NCBI GenBank assembly: GCA_012934845.2 | Contig: WNNJ02002689.1 | Span: 62,001 to 126,000 of the forward strand | Origin: Pomphorhynchus laevis | Lineage: Eukaryota; Acanthocephala; Palaeacanthocephala; Echinorhynchida; Pomphorhynchidae | Length of the DNA: 64,000 nt | Direction of reading: 5' to 3' | In this document: piece after piece, positions 23,973 to 35,105 of the stretch | How the letters are laid out: each line of letters opens with the position of its first letter | Numbering within the stretch: position 1 is the first letter of the stretch | Translations under genes and position numbers: made by a program | The notes under the pieces: model-generated | Told to the model about the DNA's origin: nothing | The model's input: only the letters and a program-made list of their open reading frames with translations | Database searches by the model: none

Positions 23973-25550
23973 TTAGGCGTCTTTATCAATTTGATTCTCA
24001 ATCAGTTTGTGAATATGGCTGCGTGTGCACTCTATTTTTGAAGAGTCGAACCAGTTTGACAGATCTGGTGGTGGATCTGTTAAAATTTTGAGTGGATTTT
24101 CGCGTACAAATTCCTTCAAATATTCAAGAACAAAAAGACCACAGTCAGTGTAATTATTTTGTTTGGGTACTCGTAGCTCGTAGACCGGTGGATACTTATC
24201 AGCAGAAATACCTGCAAAGCACTGCAGAAATGTGAACATTGCATTTTCCACTGCATCTACAACAGTCGAGGTTTTGTATCGATCGATAACGTAATCACTA
24301 AAGATATCATCACGTTGATTAAGCGAATCGAGTATTAGTAGCATGGGTTTGCAATCTGTATATTCGGTAAGGTCGCTGATGTCGCTATCATCATTTTGAA
24401 ACAATATACACGGGAAACATAGAATTACAAGGAACCAATGAAAATTCTGATTAGCTGGGAAGAAAAGGAAGTGCTTTTCACCAAGATTCAAAGTTTTAGC
24501 CCACTTTCTCAGGTTATTAAACCGCTCCGATATTGTTTCTGGTTTTGATCTGATTTGAAAATTAGTCGCTAATAGCTTGTCAAAGAATATAGAGTCAAAT
24601 ATATGATAGATATGCTTTTGTCTTTCAGTTGAAAGTTCGTTATACAGATAGCGGCAGTAAAATCCGATAATGACATCGTTCAGAAATGCGTTACCAATAA
24701 GACACCGAAGATCATCTGATGTGATTGATATCCGATTACTTCCAGTTTTCGGGTATATTAAAATTGAAGAAGATTCTTGTAAATTATCATCGTTCCTACT
24801 ACCGTTAGTGTAGGCATCAATGTGGGAGGATGGGGAAGCGGTACCAGACGGTTCCACCATAATTGGATTTCGTTTTACTATTAGTCTGCTTAATAGATCT
24901 TTAGCCTTGTCCTCGCTGACAATTTGAAATCGAACCTTACCCCTTAGAACATTCATTAATTTAGAAATATACCAGTCTCCATGCTTATGTGAAACTGGTC
25001 CGCAATCAAAAGTACCAGACGTTCTTCGCTCGACTGTAAACGCAATTGACGCAAAATTCTTAGATTCATCAGATTTGCAACTATAGGAGTTTAGGTCGTC
25101 ACCAGTAATTAATAAAGGAAATATTTGATCCGTGATCATCTTCCTAATTACACTGCTAATAAAAACAATAAGAGTTGAAAATTTTGAAGACATATGAGTC
25201 ACAATAAGTAATAAATCAGTGTACAGAAACTTGCACGTTACCGAGTTGTAATTGTCAACGTTTGATGAAAACCTGAACATGTTACCTGTGAAAATTACGT
25301 CAGCAGGTTGAAGATGCGAGCAAATTATTGAACCGATATGAACCGTGTCAAACGGTAAATGGATGTCGACGCGATTGCGAACATGATCATCAGTTGAAAT
25401 CTGGTCTGAGTTTAACGGTAGTGATTGTGGGTTGCAAATTCGGTTATTGACAGTTGTGGTTTCAGATTCGCCATCAGATATGGCAATTATGTCGATAGTT
25501 TCATCGTCGTCAATGTTACAAATCTTCTTGGAGTTAATTTTATCACTCAT
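23973..25550 (-). CDS. SENP6/7-like (Ulp2-type) SUMO protease, intronless
   Basis: Expected role: C48 cysteine protease removing SUMO, especially poly-SUMO chains, in the nucleus. The 525-codon frame starts at ATG 25550 and has no intron. The N-terminus is acidic with a likely SUMO-interacting motif (IIAISDGESE, residues 21-30). Residues about 60-225 form a conserved-looking segment (FDTVHIGSIICSHLQPADVIF ... KVRFQIVSEDKAKDLLSRL) like the region preceding the protease in SENP6/7. The protease follows from residue 263: LIYPKTG, ITSDDLRCL, FLNDVIIGFYCRYL. The full catalytic set is present: H371 (FHWFLVILCFP), D408 (LLILDSL), Q464 and C470 (VPKQNNYTDCGLFV). A short insert between H and D is where vertebrate SENP6/7 carry long inserts. 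The typical insect gene has introns, so this may be a functional retrocopy. No lesion is seen. Confidence 0.85.
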   Translation of the reverse strand: MSDKINSKKICNIDDDETIDIIAISDGESETTTVNNRICNPQSLPLNSDQISTDDHVRNRVDIHLPFDTVHIGSIICSHLQPADVIFTGNMFRFSSNVDNYNSVTCKFLYTDLLLIVTHMSSKFSTLIVFISSVIRKMITDQIFPLLITGDDLNSYSCKSDESKNFASIAFTVERRTSGTFDCGPVSHKHGDWYISKLMNVLRGKVRFQIVSEDKAKDLLSRLIVKRNPIMVEPSGTASPSSHIDAYTNGSRNDDNLQESSSILIYPKTGSNRISITSDDLRCLIGNAFLNDVIIGFYCRYLYNELSTERQKHIYHIFDSIFFDKLLATNFQIRSKPETISERFNNLRKWAKTLNLGEKHFLFFPANQNFHWFLVILCFPCILFQNDDSDISDLTEYTDCKPMLLILDSLNQRDDIFSDYVIDRYKTSTVVDAVENAMFTFLQCFAGISADKYPPVYELRVPKQNNYTDCGLFVLEYLKEFVRENPLKILTDPPPDLSNWFDSSKIECTRSHIHKLIENQIDKDA

Positions 25551-25559
25551 TGTTAAATT

Positions 25560-26834
25560 TGTGGGAAAACACGGGACTAAGAATTATATCTTAATTAAAT
25601 AAAGTAGTTGTGAGCTGTCAAATTTACATATAAATGAGCAAAAACAAGGTAAACAAAAACTCATTTAACATTCTTAGTTTTATCTAATATTATTTAAAAT
25701 AATATTAGAAATAATATATTAAAATAATATATTAAAATAATATTATTTTTACAATTATTAGATTTTCACGGGAATAATTGTTTTGTTATTAGAAATTGGT
25801 TTCATATTTTTATCGCCGATAAAAAAATACTTTTTTACAACATCTTATTACAACAATTATTTTATGTTTAATTCGATTACAAAAGAACTATCACCAAAAA
25901 CTGATGTTTACACGAATTCTTCCGGATTTGATACAGAATATATTTTTTATTTTTTGCTTGCTTATATTAAATTTAAAATAATTAATTAATTATCATTGTT
26001 GTATAATTGTAAATCCTATTATATTTAATTGTATTTTAATATTTTCTTTAAGACTAATTTATAAATATTTGTCTATACAATAGTGTCATTAATACTGCTA
26101 TTTTGTTCAAAAATTGGTTCACAAAGTGAAGTATTCCATATTAGACCTTCTGGACCGAGACCCCGAAACAGACTTCGGTATAGGTAGAGAGATCAAACAC
26201 TCCATCTTGCACAGGAACGCTTAGGACTATCTGAAAGGAAAGTCTGATCGGCCACACAAAACCGTGATAATTTGTCACATCTCGTCCGTGCACTGCCTCC
26301 ACAACCCGGAAGAAATGAACACATCTTTTAATTTGTTTAAGTAAATGTCATATAGCATCGTCTGAAAACTTGTCTAATCAATTAATAAACTTTGTTGGCC
26401 AATTATTGGTTAGACTGATCCAACGTTAATCAAATGTTTCTTAAAATATCTAAAAATATCTAACTTTCACTGGAATCTGCAGTGACTTTAAAATGTCACA
26501 ATAACACTCGAAAAATTGGTAATGAAAAACATATTCTGCTTGTCAAACCGTTTCACAAAACAAAGAATATTAAAAGCTTTTATTTTTAAATTTTTATTCC
26601 TTATGAAATATCCTGTAAATTTACTGGAATATGCAGTGACTTTAAAATGTCAAAATAACACTCAACACCTATTATAATTTGCAAATTGTATTGAACAATT
26701 TTGTGGCTATTAAATCGTCGTATTTCCTAAATATATTAGATTAAAGCGGTACCAAAATCAAAGAGCGAAGTTTGATCTTAACTTCTTGACTTCAAAAAAA
26801 CAACTTATAATTTTAATTTCTGATGATGGTTCTG
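25560..26834. other. upstream region of SENP-like gene, then spacer
   Basis: The promoter of the SENP-like gene should lie just above 25550; no clear core motif is visible. 26120-26310 is a less AT-rich island that I could not assign. The rest is AT-rich. Confidence 0.35.
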
Positions 26835-27281
26835 TTATAAAATAAATATGGTTTGAATATGCGATGTTCAATTCAACAAAATTAAATAAACCGGTAGGCA
26901 TTGCACTAATTCAAAAATCTTGATTTATTATGTACATTTACTTGTTTGATTTTATTTAATTATTATACATATTCGATCAAAATCACTTGTCGAATCAATA
27001 AATTTCATTGTTTGAAAAATGTAACATCAAAACATTTTATTAACTTGAAAACAAAGTCATTTTCATATTTTGAGCAACAGATTTAATTTACATATTTAAT
27101 TACATAAATGTATTTATAATACAATGATTGATGTTGTGATATTTTCAAATTGGCAGTATCGAATATATTTAAACACATAAATCAACAAAATATTATTAAA
27201 AAAATATTATGCGGAACGCTATTATGGATAGATAATAAATAATATACATTATATTAGAATATGATACTAGATAATCAAGTT
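26835..27281 (+). repeat. repeat R, copy 1 (internally deleted)
   Basis: 26835-27202 matches 37593-37960 base for base in length (368 bp) with only a few differences. The match resumes after a gap: 27227-27281 resembles about 38630-38685. Copy 1 therefore looks like copy 2 with about 650 bp removed from the middle. No ORF. Probably a non-autonomous element or duplicated junk DNA. Confidence 0.75.
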
Positions 27282-27587
27282 TACGTAAATAATATAAAGA
27301 CTAAATTTAATTTATTGTTAATTTTAAAAAAATTGAATTTATTTTCATATTAAACGCATATTATTTCATACTAAACGCACATAAAGTTCGAATATATAAT
27401 TCGATTTACAAATCACCTCATTGTTGAATTGAACTTATGTGATCTTGAAGACTGAATGGTCAGTTTAGATCATCTAAAATTAGCAAATTCGATATTATTG
27501 TTCGCTACAATTGAATTTGTCACTAAAGTGCACTAAAATTTACTAAAAGCTAAAATATTTGTTACTTCTAGTAACCGCCTAGTTAAT
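27282..27587. other. spacer
   Basis: AT-rich sequence between repeat R and the PLE end; nothing recognised. Confidence 0.35.
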
Positions 27588-27795
27588 TATTTTAAAAGTG
27601 GCAATCTACAATGTTAGGTAGTTGGCTTAAGATTAATATTACTGCGAGTAATCGTCAGGTTAAATTTTTTTATTGAAAAGCGTCTATTTGAATAATTATT
27701 ATATTAAACCAGAAAATGTGAAAAGGAAAATTGATAATGCAGTGAATCGTTAAAAAATTTCCAAAATAAACTGACAAATATAACCAAAATTATTA

Positions 27796-27836
27796 TTGAC
27801 AACGTTTCAACCCTTTAGGGGTATTCATCAGGTCAA
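27796..27836 (-). ncRNA. hammerhead ribozyme, PLE P1
   Basis: Minus-strand sequence has stem I strands TTGAC and GTCAA, core CTGATGA, stem II ACCC/GGGT with a CTAAA loop, core GAAA, and a minimal palindromic stem III (AACGTT). PLEs are known to carry hammerheads with such tiny stem III, thought to act as dimers. In the transcript it would self-cleave just before GTCAA. The second copy at 37271-37311 keeps all core bases and differs only in the stem II loop. Confidence 0.7.
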
Positions 27837-28210
27837 ATAAATCTAAAATTACAAACAAAAGTTTACAAAATCACAATGCATAGAAACAACATAAAATAAA
27901 TCTAAAACCATCTAAAATAGTTTGCGCGGTCTTTTCACGTTAGCTTTGGTGCGGTTGTTAAATCATACGGGATGTCAGCCATTGGCTGTGCAATCCAGAA
28001 TGATTCCTCATTTTTTCAGATCTTAATGTTATTCAAACTATTTTGAATAATTGTATAATTTAAATATTTTCTCGTTCACGTGACAATCGGCTTAGTGCGT
28101 ACTGTACATCGTCGTCTATTATAATATTTTTCTTTATGCGTGCCCGTCAGTCGTTTATCCTTGTGCAAAACGTATAAGCCGTCTCCCCTACGTATTGAAT
28201 ATAACATAGG

Positions 28211-28218
28211 CGGCCAGT
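28211..28218. repeat. target-site duplication of LINE A2 (left)
   Basis: CGGCCAGT here and at 31364-31371 bracket LINE A2. The unfilled site occurs once in PLE P2 at about 36888 (reverse complement ACTGGCCG). Confidence 0.85.
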
Positions 28219-31200
28219 ATAAAGTTCAATGGAGGCAGCAAGATATAAGATTGGAGAAAGTGGGGAGCCTTGAGGCACACCCGAAATAGGGTAGAACTGA
28301 CGTGCATCAGGGTTGTCTTCATAGAATAATCGCTTGGTGTACAGCAATATTTTCACCATGTTAACAATTCTCGCAGGCAACCCGAGGAACCTGAGAGAAG
28401 TGATAACGAACGGAATGGAAATGCGGTCAAATGCAGCCGAAAAGTAAGGAAAGACAGCCACAGCAAGCTGATGACTGTTATCTTGACAAAACTGTTGCAC
28501 TTCACCTTTTGCTGAATGGACCGAGTGATCTCTTACGTACATATTAAAACCTGGTGGGATTAAATTTCGCCTACTTAGATGATCGCGGATTTTACGCGCA
28601 AGCGCTTTTTTGTAAATGGAGAAGAGGGAGTTTTGAATTGAGATGGGCCGCAGATCTTTGCGGCATGTAATCGACTTCTTTTTAGGTAAAAATACTCGCC
28701 GGCTAATATTAATGTAATCAATGTCGGACGGGGAGGCTAATAGCATTGTTATGGCGACTTCCTTTTTCTGACTGTCTGTCAAAAGCTGACAGACACGAGT
28801 GGAGAGTGGCGCATGGGTTCTAGTGGTGCCCGGGAGTGGATCCCAGGAGTTAAGGATGTCTGTAACAGATAAGTCCCTACTCCCGAAGTCACACTAAGGC
28901 GGGATTGATTGGGGTGATTGAGTGGCTCTATAATTGTGTAGGGATAGTGACTCATCCAAATCTTTGTCAGACCTATGCTACCTATTCAACCCAATGCTCT
29001 CTCTTTCCAGCAGACAAACTTCTCAATCTTAAATATATTCCAAAAGGAAGACTGAGAAGGGATAAGGCAGAAATGCTCGCCTTTTCCCTACTCAACTAGA
29101 ACCTATATCTAGTGATCCAGTATTCATTCGAGAGGACTTGTTTGGCGGAAACAGAGAGATTAGGAAGGTGTAGCATTTTAGCTAGGACCTTGAGTTTTGT
29201 TAAAGTGAGATTGTATATACGACCTTTATAGGTAGTCGAGAGCAACGCTGTAGCTTGTGAAGAGAAGTAGTTATTAAATTCGGTCAAACTTTCATTTCCA
29301 ATTCGGGGGAAGAGTTGGATAGCTACATGAAAAAAAGCCACTCTGATGGGATCAAAGTGAAACCTCCTTCTAAGCAACGTATCTCTCTAACCTCAAACGA
29401 ATTAGGTCATGAGAGGTGGTCTGTTGTTGGCGCGACTGCTCAGTACAGATGGGTTTCAACAACCACTTCTTATGTAGCAGTAATATGTCGAGGAGCGAAT
29501 TAGTTGTTGAACAATGAAAGGTGGGGTGGTGGTTTGTGAATAAGATAGTCGTTCCTGGCTCTGCGGTTTGCTGCATTAATCCAACGACCAGTTCTGTCGT
29601 TGAAGCCACCAAGTAACATGTCATAGCCACTACCTACTATACGAACCAGGAGGTCACGGTTCTTGTAAATTTCTCCTGGCCGTATATAAATATTGGCTAT
29701 GCTGATGTGTTTACCGTTCTTACAAAGTGATATAGCTAACCAAGATAGGGCTGGACAAGAATAGTTAAGAAGGAGGAAGATTTTAAGGAGCATTTAACTA
29801 AGGTTAAAAGACCTTGAGAAGAAGAGGAGTGAGGAGGGGTTATATAAGAAGTGAAGTGGGTGGCTATATGCTTAGGGATAAATTGAGTAATATCCTGGGG
29901 GATACGGGTAGACCGCGTCTCCTGAAGGACAATAACATCTGCATCTCAACCAGATAAAAGGCTAAGGGCAGAAGCACCTCCCGAATTCCACTGAAGGATA
30001 TTCAGTGAAAAAGTCTCTTGATTGCTTTGCATTGTGTTAGTTTAGCTGGAAGAAGATTGCCTCAACCTAGACAGAGGTAGAGGTGGAAGGGTTGCCCCCT
30101 CCACTACTAGCGCAGCCCAGAGTGGGTAGTTGCCCCCGGGCAATATCATCATTTCCCTTAAAGGCGCTTTTAATCTTGTCCTTCAGCATTTTGCCGATCT
30201 TTGAGGGGGAATAACACGGGCCGAAGCCCCCTCTTTTTCGAAGCTGGAATTTCCGACAAAGGAGGAATCACCGAGTTTGCTGGCGCTGTCGACGACATTA
30301 GTAGAGCATAAAGTAAAGATTTCACCTACTCCTCTGTTTGTTTTCTGGACTCTGCCGATCTGAGGTCCATAGCATGAAGTAGTTCTTGGTCAGACATACC
30401 TCTACAGGCATTAAGGAGAGCCGATGTCGCGGCACCAGAATAAGACCCAGGTTTCCTCGCAGCAGAAGATCGAAACAAACTACTGTACTTCTTAAAGAAG
30501 ACATCTTCTACTCCAGGCTATGTGACTCCCCCACAGTTGGAGCAGGATGTGGGCGTACATTTGCTGCCGCTCGCTGCAGCCGGGCAAGAAGAGGAGCTAC
30601 ACACCCCACATGTAGTCGGTAGAGAGCAGCTGGAAGCCCAGTGCCCCCCAGTTATGGTACCGACTACAGTGAGGATAAGTGTACTCCTCACTGCCGACAA
30701 TTTTGAATTTTAGGTTAAACCCATAAAGAGATTACATGTCTTTTCCAATAAATCAGCCTGTCCCATCGCCTCTGATAAAAAAACAATACTTAAGAGGAAG
30801 CCGTTTTTTCCTAGCAGGGGACGGAAGTTAGTAATTTCATAAGTTTTTTTAGTATCTCAATATCTTCATCATCCAAGTGAGCCGGAAGATTGGCTAATTT
30901 TAAGGATGCTTGGATGGGTTTGCACTCGAATGTGCCCAAATCTTTAAAGTTTGCGTTAAAAATACTCTCATAGCTCTCCATGAGATCCTGGGATGAAAAC
31001 GATATCTAAATATTATTGTTGTAATATCGAACAGAGTCGAAAATTATTATGTTGTTCATTTTAGAGTCAAATTCTCTGAGGAAAGTGTTGTATAACATGT
31101 GCCTCTCTAAAGGCTTTATTATTTTGATAATCCCCAGATTAACAAGTTGGGGGATTGGGGGAAGTAATTTTCCATTATCAGAAGGAACAGAATCATCGCT

Positions 31201-31363
31201 TACCTTTGGCCTGTGATGATTAAGACCGACATTCACCTTATTTAGTTGAGATTTGAAAGGTTGTTCGTTGTAAATTGAAGAAAAATTGCTTTCCGTGTAA
31301 TGTGGGAATAACAGTGCGTTTTCGATGAGAATTAATTACTACTGAATCTCAGCTTAACAAAAA
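28219..31363 (-). mobile_element. LINE family A, copy A2 (3'-truncated) inside PLE P1
   Basis: Minus-strand LINE-A copy with a longer 5' leader (31237-31363) than A3 or A4. ORF1 starts near 31236 (MNVGLNHHRPK, then LPPIPQLVNLGIIK) and continues to about 30080 with decayed zinc knuckles near 30560-30660. ORF2 endonuclease occupies about 29500-30030 (ANIYIRPGEIYKNRDLLVRI, then LLGGFNDRTGRWINAA). The linker is at 28860-29500, and the RT at 28222-28850 (KDLRPISIQNSL, PYFSAAFDRIS, GVPQGSPLSPILYLAAS). Homology to A4 ends right after LYLAAS (A4 about 44858), so YADD and the 3' UTR are absent. Even so, it is flanked by a perfect 8-bp target duplication. Many stops and frameshifts are present. Confidence 0.85.
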
Positions 31364-31371
31364 CGGCCAGT
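31364..31371. repeat. target-site duplication of LINE A2 (right)
   Basis: CGGCCAGT, the partner of 28211-28218. Confidence 0.85.
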
Positions 31372-31580
31372 TTCTGCATATAATATATATGAGAAGGCAC
31401 AATTGACGTTGCTATCGATCTTAATACGATACTTACTATTTGTTACCCCGTTATGAATACACGTTGCTGTTTCTATAATTTAGCATGCTTTACATCTGGG
31501 TCGGTCGCAATATTGAAAAACGTATTGTTTCGATAATCTTTCGTTAGCTATATGAGGATGAAATCGTGACCTCGCCAATG

Positions 31581-31590
31581 ACTGTTTTAT
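31581..31590. repeat. target-site duplication of LINE A3 (left)
   Basis: ACTGTTTTAT here and at 35096-35105. The unfilled site is ATAAAACAGT at 36670-36679 in PLE P2. Confidence 0.9.
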
Positions 31591-34500
31591 AATAATAACG
31601 ATTTTATTAATACAAACACCTAAAAAATAAAAGGATAGATGTCATAAGTCAAAAATCTATGTCAGTCAAAAACATAAAAAACTTAACTCTTCTCTCTTCA
31701 GTCCGTCGTCGATCCCTTTTTATGGCCTCAAATCTAGCGGGATCTGAGCTCCCAACCGATCAAACACGCCGACTTCCGACTAAACCACCCGGGGTCTTTC
31801 ACTCCCCCCCCCGAAGAGTCCAATCGGCGCGGACTATGCTGGGTAAACGCGAGACGAGGAGCTTAAAAAACCTTAGCCTTTGCTCTGTGGGACGTCCTTT
31901 TGAAAAGAAGACTAATCCCGAGATAGCCCAAGTGCCCCAGAGGCGCACCTGGGTTTTCAATTTCAACGACAGATGCTGTGCCCGTTTCAGGGCCCATCTA
32001 GCTCTCTTCAGGATACGTTTAATATATCAAGGTAAACTTTTGCCGACCAGTTCACCGAAACGGTGAACCCCAGGTATTTTACTTGACTTGTGAAGGAAGG
32101 GTGTGGTTCAGAGGCAAATATGGAGGAGAGCTCAGAGAGTGCTAGTCTCTTAAGTTTTGTTTCGTCGCAGGGGAGCCATGAAAGACAACCACCAGCGATT
32201 TAGCGAAGTTTAAAACAAGGTTAGACTTAGGCAACTGGTCTTTTAATCTTAAAAAGAAGCGGCTGATGTCTAAGACTACGTCTTTGCACCTGTGTCCAGT
32301 GAACAGAGCTGTGGTGTCATCAGTGTACACCACTAGACGTTGTTCGCGTTTAAATATTTTAAATAGAATAATTGAGGCAGCAAGATATAAGATAGGAGAG
32401 AGAGGTGAACCTTGAGGCACACCCGTAATAGAGTAGAACTGACGAGGGAATTTTGAATCGAAATGGTCCGCAGGTCTTTAGGACAAGAGACCGGATACAT
32501 TTTGGGTAAAAAATTCTTCTACTAATATTGATGCCGGCCACATCGGATGGGGTGGCTAATAGCATTGTGACGGCCACCTCTCTTCTTTGATCAGCTGTCA
32601 AAAGCTGACAGACACGAGAAGAGAGTTGAGCGACGGATTTGGAGGTGCCATAAAGAGGCCCCCAGGCGTTGAGAATATCTGTGACAGATAAGTCCCTACT
32701 CCTGAAGTCTCCCCAAGGCGGGATTGGTTGAGGTGATTGCGTGGCTCCATAGTTGTGTTGGGCTAGTGACTCCTCCAAAACTTTTACAAGGCCTATACTA
32801 CCGATCCAACTCAAAGCCCTATCCTTCCAGCAAACAAACTTCTCCTTCTTGAGTATCTTCCAAAAGTAAGACTGAGAGGGGTTAAGACGAGCAATACTCG
32901 CCCTATCCCTACTCAGCTGGAACCAATATCTGGTGCGCCAGTATTCATTCGAGAGGGTCTGTTTGGCGGAAGCAGAGAGATTGGGGAGGTTCAGTAGTTT
33001 AGCTAGGACCTTGAGTTTTGTAGGAGTAGGACTGAAAATGCGACCTTTATAGGTTGTCGAAAGCAACGCGGTAGCTTGCGAAGAAAGGTAGGAATTAAAT
33101 TCGGTTAAACTCTCATTACCAATTCGGGGGAAGCGTTGGATAGCTGCCTGGAAGAAAGCCACTCTGATCAAATCAAAGTGAAATCTTCTACGAAGCAGCG
33201 TATCTTCTTCTATCCGCCAACGAATTAGATCATAAGAGGTGGACGGATATTGTCGCGACTGCTCCGTACAAAAGGGTTTTAGCAACCACCTCTCGTGAAG
33301 CAGTAATAAGTCGAGGAGTGAATTCGTTGAAGTGCAGTGAAAGGTAGGTGACGTTGGTTTGTGAATAAGATAGTCGTTCCTGGCTCTGCGGAGTGCTGCA
33401 TTAATCCAACGACCAGTTCTGTCGTTGAAGTCACCTAGTACCATGTCATAGCCGCTATCAATAATACCATCCAGGAGGTCACGGTTCTTGTGAATCTCCC
33501 TGGACGGATGTAGACATTGGCTAGACTAAGGCGCTTACCGTTCTTAACGAGTGAAACTACCAAGCAAGACAGGGCTGGACAAGAGTAATTTAGCAAGAGG
33601 GAAGACCTTAAAGAGCACTAAACTAATGTCAATAGTCCTTGATATGAAGATGAGTGAGGAAGGGATATGTACGGAGTATAGTGGGAACAAATTTGCTTTT
33701 GGATAAATCAGGTAATGTCCTGGGGGAGACGGATAGACCGCGTCTCCTGAAGGACTATAACATCTGCGTCTCGACCAGATAAAAGTCTAAGGGCAGAAGC
33801 AGCTCCCGAATTCCACTGAAGGATATTCAGTGAAAAAGGCTCGGGTTTACTCACCATTGTGTTAGATAAGTTGGGCGGGGAAAGCCTACCTAGACAAAGC
33901 TAGGTGTGGGAAGGATGCCCTTCCCACCACTAGCCCCATCTAGGGTCTATACCCCCTGGGCAATATCTTCATCTCCCAGAGATGAGGCGGCTACCTGCTG
34001 CTGCAATAGTTTACAAATCTTCAGTGGGGGCACTGATTTAGCCGGAACCCCACGCTTCTTAGATTTAGGCATGCTTTCAAGTGGCATCGACTTCGTATTT
34101 GAAGATTCAAAAAAGGCAGAAACCAGTGGAGCAATCATACTCTCTAACTGGGCTAAGATGAACTTTTTATTTGAGTCCAATAACTGCAAAATATCTTTGT
34201 TGGACATTCTGTCTGAGGAGACAGAAGCTACCGCGGAATAACCAGAGGGTGGACTGGCACGTGAAGGGCTTGAGAAGGAACTTTGATAGCTTTGAAGAAC
34301 TTACATCTTCTGGACCATGCGGGCTGTCTACCAGAACAATTTTTGCAGACTGGGGGAGCCATACATTTCTCCCCTTTCGTAAGCTGTCACAGCAGTCCGA
34401 GCTACACACCTCACATATACACTTGGAAGAACAGGATGACTCCCAGTGGCCCCACAAATGGCACACATTGCAATAGGGGAACGTCCTGTCATCTTGTTCA

Positions 34501-35095
34501 ATAATTGAGAACTTAAGATTATACCCCAAGAAGGGGTTGGAGGCAGAGTTCGAAAGAGTGTGCGCTCTATCAACATCCGCATTGCAGAAAGCAATGGGCA
34601 AATCTTCTCCGGATTTGGATTTGACTGTACGCACGGAATGAATTTTAAATAATTTTTTTAGCGACTGTATGTCCTCCTCCTCAAGCTGAGGGGGGAATTG
34701 CTTATTTTTAGTGTCGCCTGTATAGGCTCTAATTCAATAGAACCCAAGTGGGTAAGATTTTTCGCAAAAAATCTGTCAAATTCGTACAATAAATCCGTGC
34801 TTACAAACGAAATTTTGATCGTTGTCTCATAGAATCGTAGAGTTGAAAATAACTCCATTATTATATAGTTTCGTGAAGTCTCTAAGAAACAGGTTGAATA
34901 ATTTGTACCTCCCCAGAGGCTTTGTAAATGAAATTAATGCTGGATTCTGAAGTTTTGGAATAGGGGGAAGTACCCCCGAATCTTTTGAAAATATAGGCAA
35001 CAAATCGCTTACCTTAACGTCATGATTTCCAATAGAAGAGTTTAATATCTTACCATTACCAGTGAATTCCATTGAAAAAGCTGGACTCAATTTTC
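31591..35095 (-). mobile_element. LINE family A, copy A3, inside PLE P1
   Basis: A minus-strand LINE-A with near-complete ends. ORF1 (about 35090 to 33870) has LPPIPKLQNPALIS, a CCHC knuckle (CNVCHLWGHWESSC near 34440) and a cysteine cluster. ORF2 starts near 33860. Its endonuclease is at about 33380-33850 (VLGDFNDRTGRWINAA near 33400), then linker and RT. The RT has lost the equivalent of A4 44473-44794: the joint lies at the shared tetranucleotide CGTC, removing the first catalytic Asp block. YTDDT (for YADD) and the C-terminus remain. The 3' end (TTATTATTAT) agrees with A4. A 10-bp target duplication surrounds it. Frameshifts are present; it is dead. Confidence 0.9.
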
Positions 35096-35105
35096 ACTGT
35101 TTTAT
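35096..35105. repeat. target-site duplication of LINE A3 (right)
   Basis: ACTGTTTTAT, the partner of 31581-31590. Confidence 0.9.

Larger units (their letters stand above)
27588..28218 (-). mobile_element. PLE P1, part 3: GIY-YIG domain and 3' end
   Basis: On the minus strand the block opens with ACTGGCCG and reads RLCYIQYVGETAYTFCTRIND, the core of a GIY-YIG endonuclease (YIQYVGET with later R.N). It continues into non-coding sequence with a hammerhead ribozyme. It is the inverted equivalent of about 36888-37527. The TGA after RIND and later stops show that it is inactive. Its natural upstream neighbour is 31372-31580; LINE A2 sits between them with a duplicated target. Confidence 0.8.
31364..31590 (-). 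mobile_element. PLE P1, part 2: linker between RT and GIY-YIG
   Basis: A block of about 225 bp whose reverse complement matches 36660-36895 of PLE P2. It codes, with stops, for the segment of cysteine pairs (C..PRCKAC, TATCI) that precedes GIY-YIG in Poseidon/Neptune-type PLEs. It is stranded between LINE A2 on one side and LINE A3 on the other. Confidence 0.8.

Noticed and set aside
23973-25550. SENP-like gene as a viral or Polinton adenain-type protease
   Set aside because: Length, the N-terminal region and the FLNDVII / LLILDSL / QNNYTDCG blocks fit cellular SENP6/7; no capsid, polymerase or integrase genes are nearby.
28147-28782. A natural RT to GIY-YIG fusion protein
   Set aside because: The frame crosses from LINE A2 into PLE P1 exactly at the A2 target duplication, so it is a chance junction and not a fused gene.
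30386-30713. Cluster of overlapping ORFs on both strands near 30.5 kb
   Set aside because: This is the GC-richer decayed zinc-knuckle part of LINE A2 ORF1; only the minus-strand reading has homology.
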